Below are positions 6,993-14,749 of a stretch of 17,862 bases of DNA, piece by piece. Source of the stretch: JADFNO01 sp965369945. Its GTDB lineage: Bacteria > Planctomycetota > Phycisphaerae > Phycisphaerales > SM1A02. The stretch spans positions 1 through 17,862 of the forward strand of contig CBDUST010000062.1 in the NCBI GenBank assembly GCA_965369945.1. The letters run 5' to 3'. The first letter of the stretch is position 1. Each line of letters starts with the position of its first letter. The notes beneath the pieces are model-generated. The model was given only the letters and a program-made list of their open reading frames with translations, had not been told where the DNA came from and did no database searches. A program made the position numbers and the translations under genes.

Positions 6993-7060
6993 GAGTACAA
7001 CACTCACCGATCGAATCGATCCGAACGACAACCAGGCAACTGATAACGGAGTACAACACT
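6993..7060 (+). repeat. 12-base direct repeat GAGTACAACACT flanking the pilin 2 leader
   Basis: GAGTACAACACT occurs at 6993-7004, just after the terminator, and again at 7049-7060, directly before the ATG of pilin gene 2. The second copy includes the GGAG ribosome site (7048-7051). No promoter hexamers stand out between them. It could be a protein-binding direct repeat, a translational control site, or the scar of the duplication that made the two genes. Confidence 0.6.
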
Positions 7061-7993
7061 ATGAAATTGAAAGGCAAACGCGGCTTCACCCTTGTCGAAC
7101 TGCTCGTGGTCATGGCGATCATCGCATTGCTGATCGGCCTGCTTCTGCCGGCACTCGCCAAAGCCAGAGCGCAAGCTCAACTCACCAAGGACCAGGCGCA
7201 GATCAAGTCGATCCATCAATCGTGGCTCGTTTTCTCGCGCGAACTTGACGGCGAGCTACCAACGCCGGGGCTGATTGACCGGCTGGAGGATCCGACCCTG
7301 GGTCAGCACGTCCCCGGCCGTGGCCCGGAAGACTTGACGATGAACATCACGCCGTATCTGTATTCGGTCTGCATCATGCGGCATTATTTCACGCCACAGA
7401 TGGTCTTCTCCCCGACCGAGCCGAGCGGCAGAGTGATCTCCAAGGATGACTATAAGTTCACGTACTACGACCCGCTGGGCGCAAATATCCTCTGCACGGA
7501 TTCTGACGTAGGACCAGAGGACTGCTACTGGGATCCAACCTTCGACGCAACCCTCATCGACCCCACGGGCCTGAGCAACACGTCCTATGCCCATATGCCG
7601 ATCGCCGGTGAGCGCAAGAAGCGGCACTGGAAGGACTCGATGGATTCCCGTTACGCGATGATCGGGACCCGAGGCGTGGAAGACGGCTCGCTTGAACCGG
7701 ACATCTACTACGCTTCGGTCACGCTCGAATTCCACGGTGGTAGTAAGGAATGGGTCGGCAACGCTGCCTTCAACGACAACCACACCGAACGGTTGGATAC
7801 GTTCTTCCCGGAGAATCTAAACTATTCGATCAACGGCGAGGTCATCGCTGATAACATCTTCAAGGACCAAACCGGCGACGGTGGCGGCGGGGTTGGTAAC
7901 GACGGCGGCTTCGACATCTGGCTCGTGATTTACACGGAGATCAGCGAAAGCGAGGACACACCCATCAGCCAAGACGACCTCCAGTGGGATTGA
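7061..7993 (+). CDS. Type IV pseudopilin-like protein, paralogue 2
   Basis: A 310-residue paralogue of the preceding gene with a textbook prepilin signal: MKLKGKRG before FTLVELLVVMAIIALLIGL, with Gly at -1 and Glu5. The shared plan continues with GRGPEDL, SYAHMPIAGERKKRHWKDS, IGTRG, HGGSKEWVGN and FNDNHTERLDTFFP. Gene 1 has the same blocks in the same order, so this is a tandem duplication that has since diverged, mostly in the middle and at the acidic, glycine-rich C-terminus. ATG 7061 is chosen because the prepilin signal starts there and GGAG lies nine bases upstream; a longer in-frame start at 6971 would hide the signal. A strong terminator follows at 8062. Likely a minor or major pseudopilin; the assembly genes are not in this window. 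Confidence 0.88.
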   Translation: MKLKGKRGFTLVELLVVMAIIALLIGLLLPALAKARAQAQLTKDQAQIKSIHQSWLVFSRELDGELPTPGLIDRLEDPTLGQHVPGRGPEDLTMNITPYLYSVCIMRHYFTPQMVFSPTEPSGRVISKDDYKFTYYDPLGANILCTDSDVGPEDCYWDPTFDATLIDPTGLSNTSYAHMPIAGERKKRHWKDSMDSRYAMIGTRGVEDGSLEPDIYYASVTLEFHGGSKEWVGNAAFNDNHTERLDTFFPENLNYSINGEVIADNIFKDQTGDGGGGVGNDGGFDIWLVIYTEISESEDTPISQDDLQWD

Positions 7994-8061
7994 CCTCCTC
8001 CGGAACGATCTGTTCGTCTTCGCAGCAGCCGCAGACGAGCGATCAACAGACCGCTAAAACC

Positions 8062-8101
8062 ATGGCCGATCCTGACGAGGATCGGCCATTTCTCTTTTTT
8101 T
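8062..8101 (+). terminator. Strong intrinsic terminator after pilin gene 2
   Basis: Perfect 12-bp stem ATGGCCGATCCT (8062-8073) / AGGATCGGCCAT (8078-8089) with a GACG loop, then a T-rich tail TTCTCTTTTTTT (8090-8101). It lies about 70 bases past the stop codon and separates the pilin genes from the NfeD/FloA group. Confidence 0.92.
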
Positions 8102-8119
8102 GGGCCCGTGGGAAAATCC

Positions 8120-8155
8120 ATGGCAAACCCGTCCAACGCACTGTGCGGGTGCCAT
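8120..8155 (+). other. Second hairpin in the pilin-nfeD intergenic region
   Basis: ATGGCA (8120-8125) pairs with TGCCAT (8150-8155), and after a 2-base bulge CCCG (8128-8131) pairs with CGGG (8146-8149). This gives a 10-pair stem with a 14-base loop, only ~20 bases after the strong terminator. There is no long T-tract. It may be a backup terminator or part of an RNA. The remaining spacer to 8314 holds no recognisable gene. Confidence 0.35.
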
Positions 8156-8299
8156 ATTTCGTTCGAGCCGAGCATGTGTCAGGGCCGCATGGACGACGTG
8201 TGAATCTATGAGGCACCCCTCCGGCACCCTTGAAATGCTCGAGGGTTTACCGGGATTCCTTTAATCCGCCGCTCGCCGCCGCGGCCCGTCTTGGAAATC

Positions 8300-8305
8300 T
8301 ATACT
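8300..8305 (+). promoter_or_regulatory. -10-like hexamer TATACT before nfeD
   Basis: TATACT ends nine bases before the ATG at 8315, where no Shine-Dalgarno sequence exists. This fits a transcript that starts at or within a few bases of the start codon. No clear -35 is seen. The hexamer falls inside the longer TTG-initiated frame that starts at 8291, which is one reason to prefer the 8315 start. Confidence 0.35.
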
Positions 8306-8314
8306 TATAGTCCG

Positions 8315-10072
8315 ATGCAAGGCCTAACGATCCGAGACAGCGGTCGCCCAAGCCGGCTCACGAAAGCGCTGGCGTTGGCGGCGTTATTGGCGCCGTTGCC
8401 GGGACTCGTCGTTGGCGACCAGGAGGGGCCTGGCGTCGATGCGACGGCTTCGCCAACCGCTACGCCCGCCTACCGACAGGCCAACATAGTCGCGGTGCTG
8501 TCGATACGAGATGAGATCAACCAAGTGACGCTGCGGTCCTTGGAGCGTCGTGTCCGCTTGGCCGAGCGTCACGGCGCCGAAGCGATCGTGCTGGAGATTG
8601 ATACGCCCGGCGGCGCGGTTCTCGCCACGCTCGACATCCTGCATCTGATTCGAACCGAGGCGCCCACCAACACCGTGGCGTGGATCAATCCGAAGGCATA
8701 CTCGGCGGGAACGATCATCGCGCTGGCGTGCCGCGAAATTGTAGTTGTCCCCGATGCAGCGTTCGGCGACAGTGCCCCGGTCAGTATATTGGGGCCGCTA
8801 CCCCAGGCCGAGCGGGCCAAACAGGAGGCGCCGATTCTTGCTGAGGTGATCGACTCGGCGAGGCGAAACCACTACGACGAGAAACTGGTCCAAGCGTTTG
8901 TCAGTGTGGGCGTCGAGTTATGGTTCATCGAGAACCAACAGACGGGAGCGCATATCTTCGTCGACCGTGAAGAATACCGCTTGGTATTCGGCGAGGATCC
9001 GCCGGATCAAATCACACCGGTCGCACCCCCATCGCCGCAGCCGGGCGACCTCACTGTCCCCCAAGTTGCGCCATGGTTTGAACACTTCTCGCCTGTAGAC
9101 ACTATGCCGGTCGATCCGGAGGCATTGAGCCGCCAGATTGAGTTCGAGCAGGATCGACCAACGTCGCGACCAGTACTAACGGAAGCGGATCGCGGCAACT
9201 GGAGTCTCCTAAAACAGGTGGCCTCCAGCGACCGGCTCCTGGTGGTGAAGCCGGCCGAGGCGATCTCTTACGGATTGGCGACCACGGTCATCGCCAACGA
9301 CGAGCAACTCAAGGCGTACTTCGGGGCGCAGACGCTGCTGCGTTACGATCGCTCGTGGTCGGAGTCGCTGGTGCGGTTCCTGACGAACCCGATCGTGCGC
9401 GGCGTGTTGATCGTCATCTTTGTGATCTGTTTTCTGTTTGAATTGGGTGCGCCGGGCCTTGGCGTTTTTGGAGCGACGGCGGTGGTTTCGCTGCTGGTCG
9501 TGATCGGAGCGCCGTACCTGGCGGGGATGGCGCAATGGTGGGAGATCATCCTCATCATGCTGGGATTGCTGCTCGTGGCGGCGGAGCTGTTCGTAATCCC
9601 GGGCTTTGGGGTGGCGGGGATTTTGGGCGCGGTCTGTCTGCTGGTGGGCCTGGTCGGAACGTTCGTTACGGGCGATCTGAGCTCGCCGACCGGCCAGTCG
9701 GAGCTGGTGGTTGGATTAGCCGCAACACTGACGTCGCTGTTTACCGCGGGCATCGTGGTGTGGCTGGTGGCCAGACAGTTGGAATCGATCCCCGTGCTAG
9801 GGAAGTTGGTTCTCAAGACTGAACTGGGCGCCAGAGACTCAGCCCAAGGGGCGGGGCTCGGGCTTTTGGAGGCGATGGGTCATGGTCGCCGCGCACTGGA
9901 GCCGGGCGACGTGGGCGTAGCGGCGACCGACTTGAGGCCGGCCGGACGCGCCAGCTTCGAGGGACGACCGGTGGACGTGAAGTCCGTGAGCACGTATATC
10001 GAACGTGGAACGCCTGTGCGCGTCGTGTCGGTGGATCGGTTCGTTATTGAAGTTGAGGAAACCCAGGCATGA
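8315..10072 (+). CDS. nfeD: Long NfeD-type membrane serine protease (ClpP-like domain)
   Basis: A 585-residue protein of the NfeD1b class, membrane-bound proteases paired with flotillins or stomatins. An N-terminal hydrophobic segment (~16-34) is a signal or anchor. A ClpP/SppA-fold domain follows (~55-200), with EIDTPGG and AYSAGT carrying Ser130 and, 39 residues on, Lys169 in AKQEAP; these match the Ser-Lys dyad of the archaeal NfeD protease. After a ~150-residue linker come four to five membrane spans (~360-495) with FELGAPGLGVFG and LFVIPGFGVAG turns. The C-terminal ~55 residues are the soluble NfeD OB-fold. A TTG at 8291 would add eight residues; ATG 8315 is favoured although neither has a ribosome site. 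It overlaps the next gene by four bases. Likely role: processing of membrane proteins in flotillin-type microdomains. Confidence 0.9.
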   Translation: MQGLTIRDSGRPSRLTKALALAALLAPLPGLVVGDQEGPGVDATASPTATPAYRQANIVAVLSIRDEINQVTLRSLERRVRLAERHGAEAIVLEIDTPGGAVLATLDILHLIRTEAPTNTVAWINPKAYSAGTIIALACREIVVVPDAAFGDSAPVSILGPLPQAERAKQEAPILAEVIDSARRNHYDEKLVQAFVSVGVELWFIENQQTGAHIFVDREEYRLVFGEDPPDQITPVAPPSPQPGDLTVPQVAPWFEHFSPVDTMPVDPEALSRQIEFEQDRPTSRPVLTEADRGNWSLLKQVASSDRLLVVKPAEAISYGLATTVIANDEQLKAYFGAQTLLRYDRSWSESLVRFLTNPIVRGVLIVIFVICFLFELGAPGLGVFGATAVVSLLVVIGAPYLAGMAQWWEIILIMLGLLLVAAELFVIPGFGVAGILGAVCLLVGLVGTFVTGDLSSPTGQSELVVGLAATLTSLFTAGIVVWLVARQLESIPVLGKLVLKTELGARDSAQGAGLGLLEAMGHGRRALEPGDVGVAATDLRPAGRASFEGRPVDVKSVSTYIERGTPVRVVSVDRFVIEVEETQA

Positions 10073-10626
10073 GCTTGTTGGTGGCACAGGCGGCGCAAGG
10101 GACGAACGAAGGCCCATACTTGTGGTGGGGAATCGCGCTGACCGCTGTGGCCTTGGTGTTGTTCTTCATCGAGTTCCTTGTGCCAAGCGGCGGCTTGCTC
10201 GCGCTACTCTGTGGGACAGCCGCAATCGGATCGATCGTGGCATTCTTCATGCACGATACAATGATCGGCGTAACAGCGCTGGCGGTGTATACCGTGGGTA
10301 CGCCGATTCTGCTGGTTTTCGTCTTCAAGGTCTGGCTTCATTCGCCGCTTTCCAAGCGAATGGTGCTGGGAGGAAACGAGATGTTGACTGCACCTGCCGA
10401 GGAGGCCTACGTTGAATCGGAGAAGGCCAGAATGCAACGGCTCAAGCGATTGGAGGACTTGATCGGCGCTGAAGGCGTCACCGTCTCGGCGCTTCGGCCG
10501 ATCGGTTTCGTCAAGATAAATGGTCAACGCATCGACGCCATGGCTGAATCAGGTGTGATTGAAGGCAATACGCCGGTCATCGTCACGGACGTCTACGACA
10601 ATCAGATCAAGGTTCGGCCGATTTGA
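10069..10626 (+). CDS. Short NfeD-family membrane protein
   Basis: A 185-residue NfeD protein without the protease domain. Two to three membrane spans cover ~17-92, including the family pattern FFIEFLVPSGGLLALLCGTAAIGSIV. A linker rich in E, K and R follows, then an OB-fold of ~55 residues (LIGAEGVTVSALRPIGFVKINGQ onward, to the end). The ATGA overlap with the previous gene and GAGGAA at 10055-10060 indicate translational coupling. In other bacteria short NfeD proteins act as partners of flotillins, their OB domain probably contacting the scaffold. Having a long and a short NfeD ahead of floA is a known arrangement. There is no catalytic motif, so it is probably an adaptor. Confidence 0.9.
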   Translation: MSLLVAQAAQGTNEGPYLWWGIALTAVALVLFFIEFLVPSGGLLALLCGTAAIGSIVAFFMHDTMIGVTALAVYTVGTPILLVFVFKVWLHSPLSKRMVLGGNEMLTAPAEEAYVESEKARMQRLKRLEDLIGAEGVTVSALRPIGFVKINGQRIDAMAESGVIEGNTPVIVTDVYDNQIKVRPI

Positions 10627-10680
10627 GCCCGGTAGCTGGGAGCCTGTGCCGATGTTCGGCGCCTTGTCAATCTGCTAAGC

Positions 10681-10686
10681 TAGAAT
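10681..10686 (+). promoter_or_regulatory. -10-like hexamer TAGAAT before floA
   Basis: TAGAAT lies 58 bases before the floA ATG in the 118-base gap after the short NfeD gene. No good -35 at 16-18 bases is visible (TTGTCA at 10664 is only 11 bases away). It would allow floA to be transcribed separately as well as from the operon. Confidence 0.3.
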
Positions 10687-10744
10687 CGCTTGGGGTTCTG
10701 TTGGATAGATACTTGCCCTCAAGCTTTGCTGAAAGAAAAAAGTC

Positions 10745-11776
10745 ATGAACGCTCCAATCTCATACATCCTGGCTCAAAACGCGGTGCTCTGGGGAGTCGG
10801 AATCCTCGGGGGCATCATCGTCCTGTTCTTCCTATTCTTCGTCTTCCAATTCGTCGGACTGTGGGTTCAGGCCTTGGTCTCCGGCGCGCCGGTGCGGTTG
10901 ATCGATCTGATCATGATGAAGTTCCGCAAAGTCAATGCGCGTGAGATCGTGTACAACCGCATCAGCGCCAAGAAGGCGGGGATCGATCTGCCCTCGGACT
11001 ATCTGGAGTCGCACTTCCTTGCCGGGGGACGGGTGACGAACGTGGTTCGCGCGATGATCGCCGCCGACCGAGCCAAGATCGACCTTCCGTGGGAAGGGGC
11101 CACGGCGATCGACTTAGCGGGGCGCGACATCCTCGGAGCCGTAAAGACCTCCGTTGACCCGAAAGTGATTGATGTTCCACATTCCGGAGCGGGTAAGGCG
11201 ACGATTGACGCGGTGGCCAAAGACGGGATTCAACTCAAGGCCAAGGCGCGGGTCACGGTGCGAACGAACATTGCACGACTCGTCGGCGGGGCGACCGAAG
11301 AGACGGTCGTCGCGCGCGTCGGCGAAGGAATCGTTTCGGCGATCGGCTCGGCAGCATCGCACAAGGCAGTGCTGGAGAACCCCGATGCCATCTCCAAAGC
11401 AGTGCTCGAAAAGGGGCTCGATTCCGGCACCGCCTATGAGATCCTTTCCATCGACATCGCCGACGTGGACGTGGGCTCCAATATCGGTGCTCAACTCCAA
11501 GCCGATCAGGCAGAAGCTGACAAGAAGCGATTCCAAGCCGAGGCTGAGAAACGCCGCGCCATGGCTGTTGCCCAGGAGGCGGAGTACACGGCCGAAGCGC
11601 AGAAGAACCGCGCGCTGGTCATCCTGGCCGAAGCGGAGGTCCCCAAGGCCATGGCCCAAGCCTTTCGGGATGGCCATATGGGCATCATGGACTACTACCG
11701 CATGAAGAACGTCGTTGCGGACACGTCGATGCGGGACTCCATCGCAGGCGGTGACCAAGATTCCCTGACGACCTAG
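10745..11776 (+). CDS. floA: Flotillin-like protein FloA (YqfA/UPF0365 family)
   Basis: A 343-residue membrane scaffold, about the usual FloA length (~330). A hydrophobic hairpin at ~5-42 anchors it to the inner face of the membrane. It is followed by family-typical stretches: APVRLIDLIMMKFRKVN, VYNRISAKKAGIDLP, LAGGRVTNVVRAMIAADRA and a PHB/SPFH-like core (KARVTVRTNIARLVGGATE, VGEGIVSAIGSA). The last ~90 residues are a charged coiled-coil of A, E, K and R (QAEADKKRFQAEAEKRRAMA) that drives oligomerisation. The start codon has only a purine-rich GAAAGAAAAAAG upstream. FloA organises membrane microdomains and works with NfeD proteins, which lie immediately upstream as in the Bacillus yqeZ-yqfA operon. 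The C-terminus is slightly extended. Confidence 0.95.
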   Translation: MNAPISYILAQNAVLWGVGILGGIIVLFFLFFVFQFVGLWVQALVSGAPVRLIDLIMMKFRKVNAREIVYNRISAKKAGIDLPSDYLESHFLAGGRVTNVVRAMIAADRAKIDLPWEGATAIDLAGRDILGAVKTSVDPKVIDVPHSGAGKATIDAVAKDGIQLKAKARVTVRTNIARLVGGATEETVVARVGEGIVSAIGSAASHKAVLENPDAISKAVLEKGLDSGTAYEILSIDIADVDVGSNIGAQLQADQAEADKKRFQAEAEKRRAMAVAQEAEYTAEAQKNRALVILAEAEVPKAMAQAFRDGHMGIMDYYRMKNVVADTSMRDSIAGGDQDSLTT

Positions 11777-11839
11777 GCGATCCCAAATCCATGCAGTGAG
11801 CAAGTAACGGTCTCCGAACCGAGGCCTCACGCTTTGAGG

Positions 11840-11845
11840 TATGAT
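11840..11845 (+). promoter_or_regulatory. -10-like hexamer TATGAT before the GT2 gene
   Basis: TATGAT ends 11 bases before the GTG start at 11857, again without a ribosome site, which fits a leaderless transcript. The small hairpin CCTC-ACGCTTT-GAGG (11825-11839) sits just before it. No convincing -35 is seen. Confidence 0.35.
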
Positions 11846-11856
11846 CCCTCGACCCG

Positions 11857-12648
11857 GTGCCTACCTTGCACGTGGTCATTCCGTTTTACAATGAACCGGA
11901 CACCGTTGAACGGTGCGTTCGACGAGTCATTGATGCGCGCCTCGCGGAAGGTTGGCGAAAGGGAATCGTGATCGTTGATGACCATTCCGCCGAGTCAAGC
12001 CACACCGTAGTTGATTCGCTGGTTCGTCAGCTTGAGGTGGAAGGCTGCGATGTTGCGCTGCACCGACATGATGTGAATCGCGGCAAGGGGGCGGCGCTGG
12101 CGACGGGCTTTGACGCCGTGCTCGACACTCACCCACCGGATGACGATCTTGTGATCATTCAGGATGCGGACCTCGAGTACGATCCGGCAGATTACGACAA
12201 GCTCATGGAGCCGATCATTCGAGGCGAGGCGCAGGCTGTGGTCGGCACGCGCTGGGGGGCTCATCGTCCAATGCGCGGCTTGCGGCGACGGATTCCCCGT
12301 TGGGGCAACGGGCTCCTGACCGCATGCAGCAACCTGATGACCGGCTATCGGGTCCGCGACATGGAATGTTGTTACAAAGTTTTCTCTACCGGCGTGCTGC
12401 GTCGGCTTCGTCCGTCGCTGACTGAACCTCGCTTCGGTATCGAGCCGCAAATGATGGCTGGCCTATCTCGACTTGGCGTAACGGTCAGCAACGTTCCCAT
12501 CAGTTATGACCCTCGGTCGATCGCGGCGGGGAAAAAGATCGGGTGGAGGGACGCGCTGCAAGCGTTTCGAGTGATCGTACGAGAGCGATTCCGCTCAAAG
12601 ACGGTGCCGAACGGCGGACCGGACGGATCTGAATCCCCACGTGACTGA
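11857..12648 (+). CDS. GT2 glycosyltransferase, polyprenyl-phosphate sugar transferase type
   Basis: A 263-residue GT-A fold glycosyltransferase of family 2. It opens with VVIPFYNEPDTVERCV (nucleotide-sugar binding), has DHSAES and the NRGKGAAL signature, then the metal-binding D103-A104-D105 in IIQDADLEYDPADYD, VGTRW, and a RGLRRRIPRWGNGLLT block followed by YRVRDMECCYKVF. These match the dolichyl/undecaprenyl-phosphate mannose or glucose synthase group. No C-terminal membrane spans are present, so it would act at the cytoplasmic membrane face. The start is the GTG at 11857, because homology begins there; an ATG at 11841 is in another frame. Its last eight bases overlap the next, flippase-like gene, so the two are co-translated. 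The donor sugar is not readable from the sequence. Confidence 0.9.
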   Translation: MPTLHVVIPFYNEPDTVERCVRRVIDARLAEGWRKGIVIVDDHSAESSHTVVDSLVRQLEVEGCDVALHRHDVNRGKGAALATGFDAVLDTHPPDDDLVIIQDADLEYDPADYDKLMEPIIRGEAQAVVGTRWGAHRPMRGLRRRIPRWGNGLLTACSNLMTGYRVRDMECCYKVFSTGVLRRLRPSLTEPRFGIEPQMMAGLSRLGVTVSNVPISYDPRSIAAGKKIGWRDALQAFRVIVRERFRSKTVPNGGPDGSESPRD

Positions 12649-13606
12649 GAACTCGACCAATACTGCGCCTCTGCTGTCGACCCGTCGGCTTATCATTCAG
12701 CTTCTCGGATTTGTTGCCGGTGCGGCGCTGCTCATTTGGTGCATCAAGCTCGCGATCGGCGGGGGTGATTGGTCGAAACTGCGCGACGCGAACGTTGGCT
12801 TGATCGCTGTGCTGCTGGGTTGCACCTGCATCAGCCTGTTTATCAATGGTTCGACGTTTTGGCTTACGGCGCAGCCGCTCGCTCGTGTTCCGTTTTGGGA
12901 TTTGCAGCGACTGAACCTCGCATGCAATCTCTTGAATTACGCGCCGATCCGTGCCGGCGCGATTACGCGCGTGGCGTATCACATGCGGGTGGATCGCGTG
13001 CATCCGTTGCAGATTGCAGCGTGGTTCGGGTCGATTTTCTATATCATGGCGATGGTCATCGCAGCGTGTTTGGCGGCCACGATAATCAGACCGATCATCG
13101 ACTGGGTTTGGATGATGATCGTGACGGGCATCGTCATCAGCGGCGGCGTGGTGACACGTGTGATCATCTCCCACCGCCTCCTTGCAAAGTACGGACAGGG
13201 TGTCGATCGAATTCTGCGAAGCCATCGGGTGCTGTGGGGCGCGACGGTGCTTCGCATCCTTGATTTGAGCGCGTTCCTTGGGCGCATGTGGGCTGCGGCA
13301 ACGATACTCGACCTGCAAATACCGACGCATCACCTTGTCGTATTGGCGTTAGTCGCATTCACCGCTCGGCTGATTCCGCTCGGTCGTGTGGGGTTTGCCG
13401 AAGCTGCCGTGACGGCCCTGGCGGCGCGGTTGGCTACGGCGGGGATGGATGGCGCAACCATCGAAGCGGTAGTCAATGAATCCGGACCGTGGGCGCAGTT
13501 GGCGTTGGTCGAGTCGGCCGGCGAGGCCTTGATTCTCATCCCCGGCGGTGCGATCGCCATTTATTGGCTTCGGCGACGCTGGCGAAGCGGACCTCGCTCG
13601 GCCTGA
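12641..13606 (+). CDS. Flippase-like integral membrane protein (LPG-synthase TM domain family)
   Basis: A 321-residue polytopic protein with seven to eight hydrophobic spans, the first at ~20-38 and the last near 290-312, followed by an arginine-rich tail. It resembles the YbhN/UPF0104 or lysylphosphatidylglycerol-synthase transmembrane family: LNYAPIRAGAITRVAYHMR corresponds to the conserved loop with a proline and RAG between early spans, and RLIPLGRVGFAEAAVTALA to the characteristic re-entrant PxGxGxxE-like segment. The synthetase domain of MprF is absent. The GTG start overlaps the GT2 gene by eight bases (GTGACTGA) with no own ribosome site, so its translation is coupled. Beside a lipid-linked-sugar GT2 it may move a lipid or glycolipid across the membrane; that is inference. 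Confidence 0.85.
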   Translation: MTENSTNTAPLLSTRRLIIQLLGFVAGAALLIWCIKLAIGGGDWSKLRDANVGLIAVLLGCTCISLFINGSTFWLTAQPLARVPFWDLQRLNLACNLLNYAPIRAGAITRVAYHMRVDRVHPLQIAAWFGSIFYIMAMVIAACLAATIIRPIIDWVWMMIVTGIVISGGVVTRVIISHRLLAKYGQGVDRILRSHRVLWGATVLRILDLSAFLGRMWAAATILDLQIPTHHLVVLALVAFTARLIPLGRVGFAEAAVTALAARLATAGMDGATIEAVVNESGPWAQLALVESAGEALILIPGGAIAIYWLRRRWRSGPRSA

Positions 13607-13660
13607 GAGGCGTCTTTCGCCCATTCAACACATCAAGATGACACGGCGCGGCCGGGGGCG

Positions 13661-13668
13661 TGTACGCT
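13661..13668 (+). promoter_or_regulatory. Extended -10-like TGTACGCT before the glycosylasparaginase gene
   Basis: TGTACGCT ends seven bases before ATG 13676, which lacks a Shine-Dalgarno sequence. The hexamer TACGCT keeps only the key T, A and T positions and is preceded by TG. It is compatible with leaderless transcription but weak alone. Confidence 0.25.
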
Positions 13669-13675
13669 AACGGCC

Positions 13676-14737
13676 ATGAATACCATCGACAGAAGAACAT
13701 TCCTCACCGCGTCGGCGGTCTCCGCCGGGTTGCTTCCAACACTCGCATCCGCTGCATCAGCCGTCAAACCACAGCAGGGTAAGGGCGGACCAATAGCGAT
13801 CAGCTCCGGCAACGGCATGCGGGCTGTAACCAAAGCCGTCGAGATGATGCGAAGCGGTTCGGCGCCGGTCGAGGCAGTCGTACATGGCGTGGCGATCGTT
13901 GAAAGCGATCCTAACGATATGTCGGTTGGCTTCGGCGGCTTGCCAAACGAAAACGGCGTCGTGCAACTGGATTCATGCGCGATGGATGGACCAATGCACA
14001 AAGCCGGCGCCGTCGCTGCTATCGAGAACATCAAGAACCCGGCACAAGTCGCGCTGAAAGTGTTGCGCCGCACCGATCATGTTTTGCTCGTGGGCGAGGG
14101 CGCAACGCAATTTGCGCTCGCACACGGTTTCAAATCGGAGGACCTGCTCACCGATCGGGCCCGCGCCGCTTGGCTGAAATGGAAAGAGAACCTCAACCCC
14201 AACGACGATTGGCTGGATCGAGATCAACACATCGAGAAAGATCCACGACAAGCGATGGCCGAAGAACTCGGCATCCCCTACCACTACGGCACGATTCACT
14301 GCTCAGCCCTCGACGCCAACGGCGACATCGGCGCTTGCACTACAACCAGCGGATTGAGTTACAAAATCCCGGGGCGCGTGGGTGATTCGCCGATCATTGG
14401 CGCCGGAATGTTCGCGCAAAATGAAGTCGGCTCAGCCGGCGCTACAGGTCGCGGCGAATCGCTGATCCAATCTTGCGGTTCGTTCCAGATCGTGCAACAC
14501 ATGGCCAACGGCGACGATCCCACCGAAGCGTGCCTGAAGGTGCTGAAGTGGATTGCAGACCACACCAAGCGCCACGATCTGCTGAACTCCAAGGGGCAGC
14601 CGAACTTCGGCGCAACGCTCTACGCCCTTCGCAAAGATGGCGCCTATGGCAGCGCCACAATGCGAGGCAGCGCTTCGTTCTCCGTTCACGACGGAACCGA
14701 AGCCCGCAAAGAGAAGTGTGCTGCCCTGTACGAATGA
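13676..14737 (+). CDS. Tat-exported N4-(beta-N-acetylglucosaminyl)-L-asparaginase (glycosylasparaginase)
   Basis: A 353-residue Ntn-hydrolase of the glycosylasparaginase/isoaspartyl-peptidase family (T2), which cleaves GlcNAc-asparagine and matures by self-cleavage. The N-terminus has a twin-arginine motif (D5-R6-R7-T8-F9-L10) and an alanine-rich hydrophobic stretch, so export by Tat is likely. Thr206, in HYGTIHC, should be the nucleophile exposed after cleavage; the family blocks CTTSG-like ACTTTSGLSYKI, GRVGDSPIIGAG and SAGATGRGE follow in order. In classical glycosylasparaginases an Asp precedes the Thr; here it is Gly, as in the isoaspartyl peptidases, so specificity is a little uncertain. 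The 3' end is duplicated downstream (see repeats). The lipoprotein gene begins 12 bases after the stop, so the two are probably co-transcribed. Confidence 0.92.
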   Translation: MNTIDRRTFLTASAVSAGLLPTLASAASAVKPQQGKGGPIAISSGNGMRAVTKAVEMMRSGSAPVEAVVHGVAIVESDPNDMSVGFGGLPNENGVVQLDSCAMDGPMHKAGAVAAIENIKNPAQVALKVLRRTDHVLLVGEGATQFALAHGFKSEDLLTDRARAAWLKWKENLNPNDDWLDRDQHIEKDPRQAMAEELGIPYHYGTIHCSALDANGDIGACTTTSGLSYKIPGRVGDSPIIGAGMFAQNEVGSAGATGRGESLIQSCGSFQIVQHMANGDDPTEACLKVLKWIADHTKRHDLLNSKGQPNFGATLYALRKDGAYGSATMRGSASFSVHDGTEARKEKCAALYE

Positions 14738-14740
14738 GAA
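14623..14740 (+). repeat. 118-base direct repeat, copy A (end of the glycosylasparaginase gene)
   Basis: Matches 15230-15347 at 115 of 118 positions. It covers the last 38 codons, the stop and three bases beyond. The differences are at 14669, 14673 and 14724. Confidence 0.97.
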
Positions 14741-14749
14741 GATCAGCCA

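Noticed and set aside
7984..8211. 75-codon plus-strand frame after pilin gene 2
   Set aside because: It reads straight through a strong intrinsic terminator hairpin and lacks a start signal.
11114..11830. 238-codon minus-strand frame over floA
   Set aside because: It lies antisense to a clearly conserved FloA reading frame; a GC-rich shadow.
12500..13333. 277-codon minus-strand frame over the GT2/flippase genes
   Set aside because: Arg/His/Gln-rich antisense shadow of two recognisable proteins.
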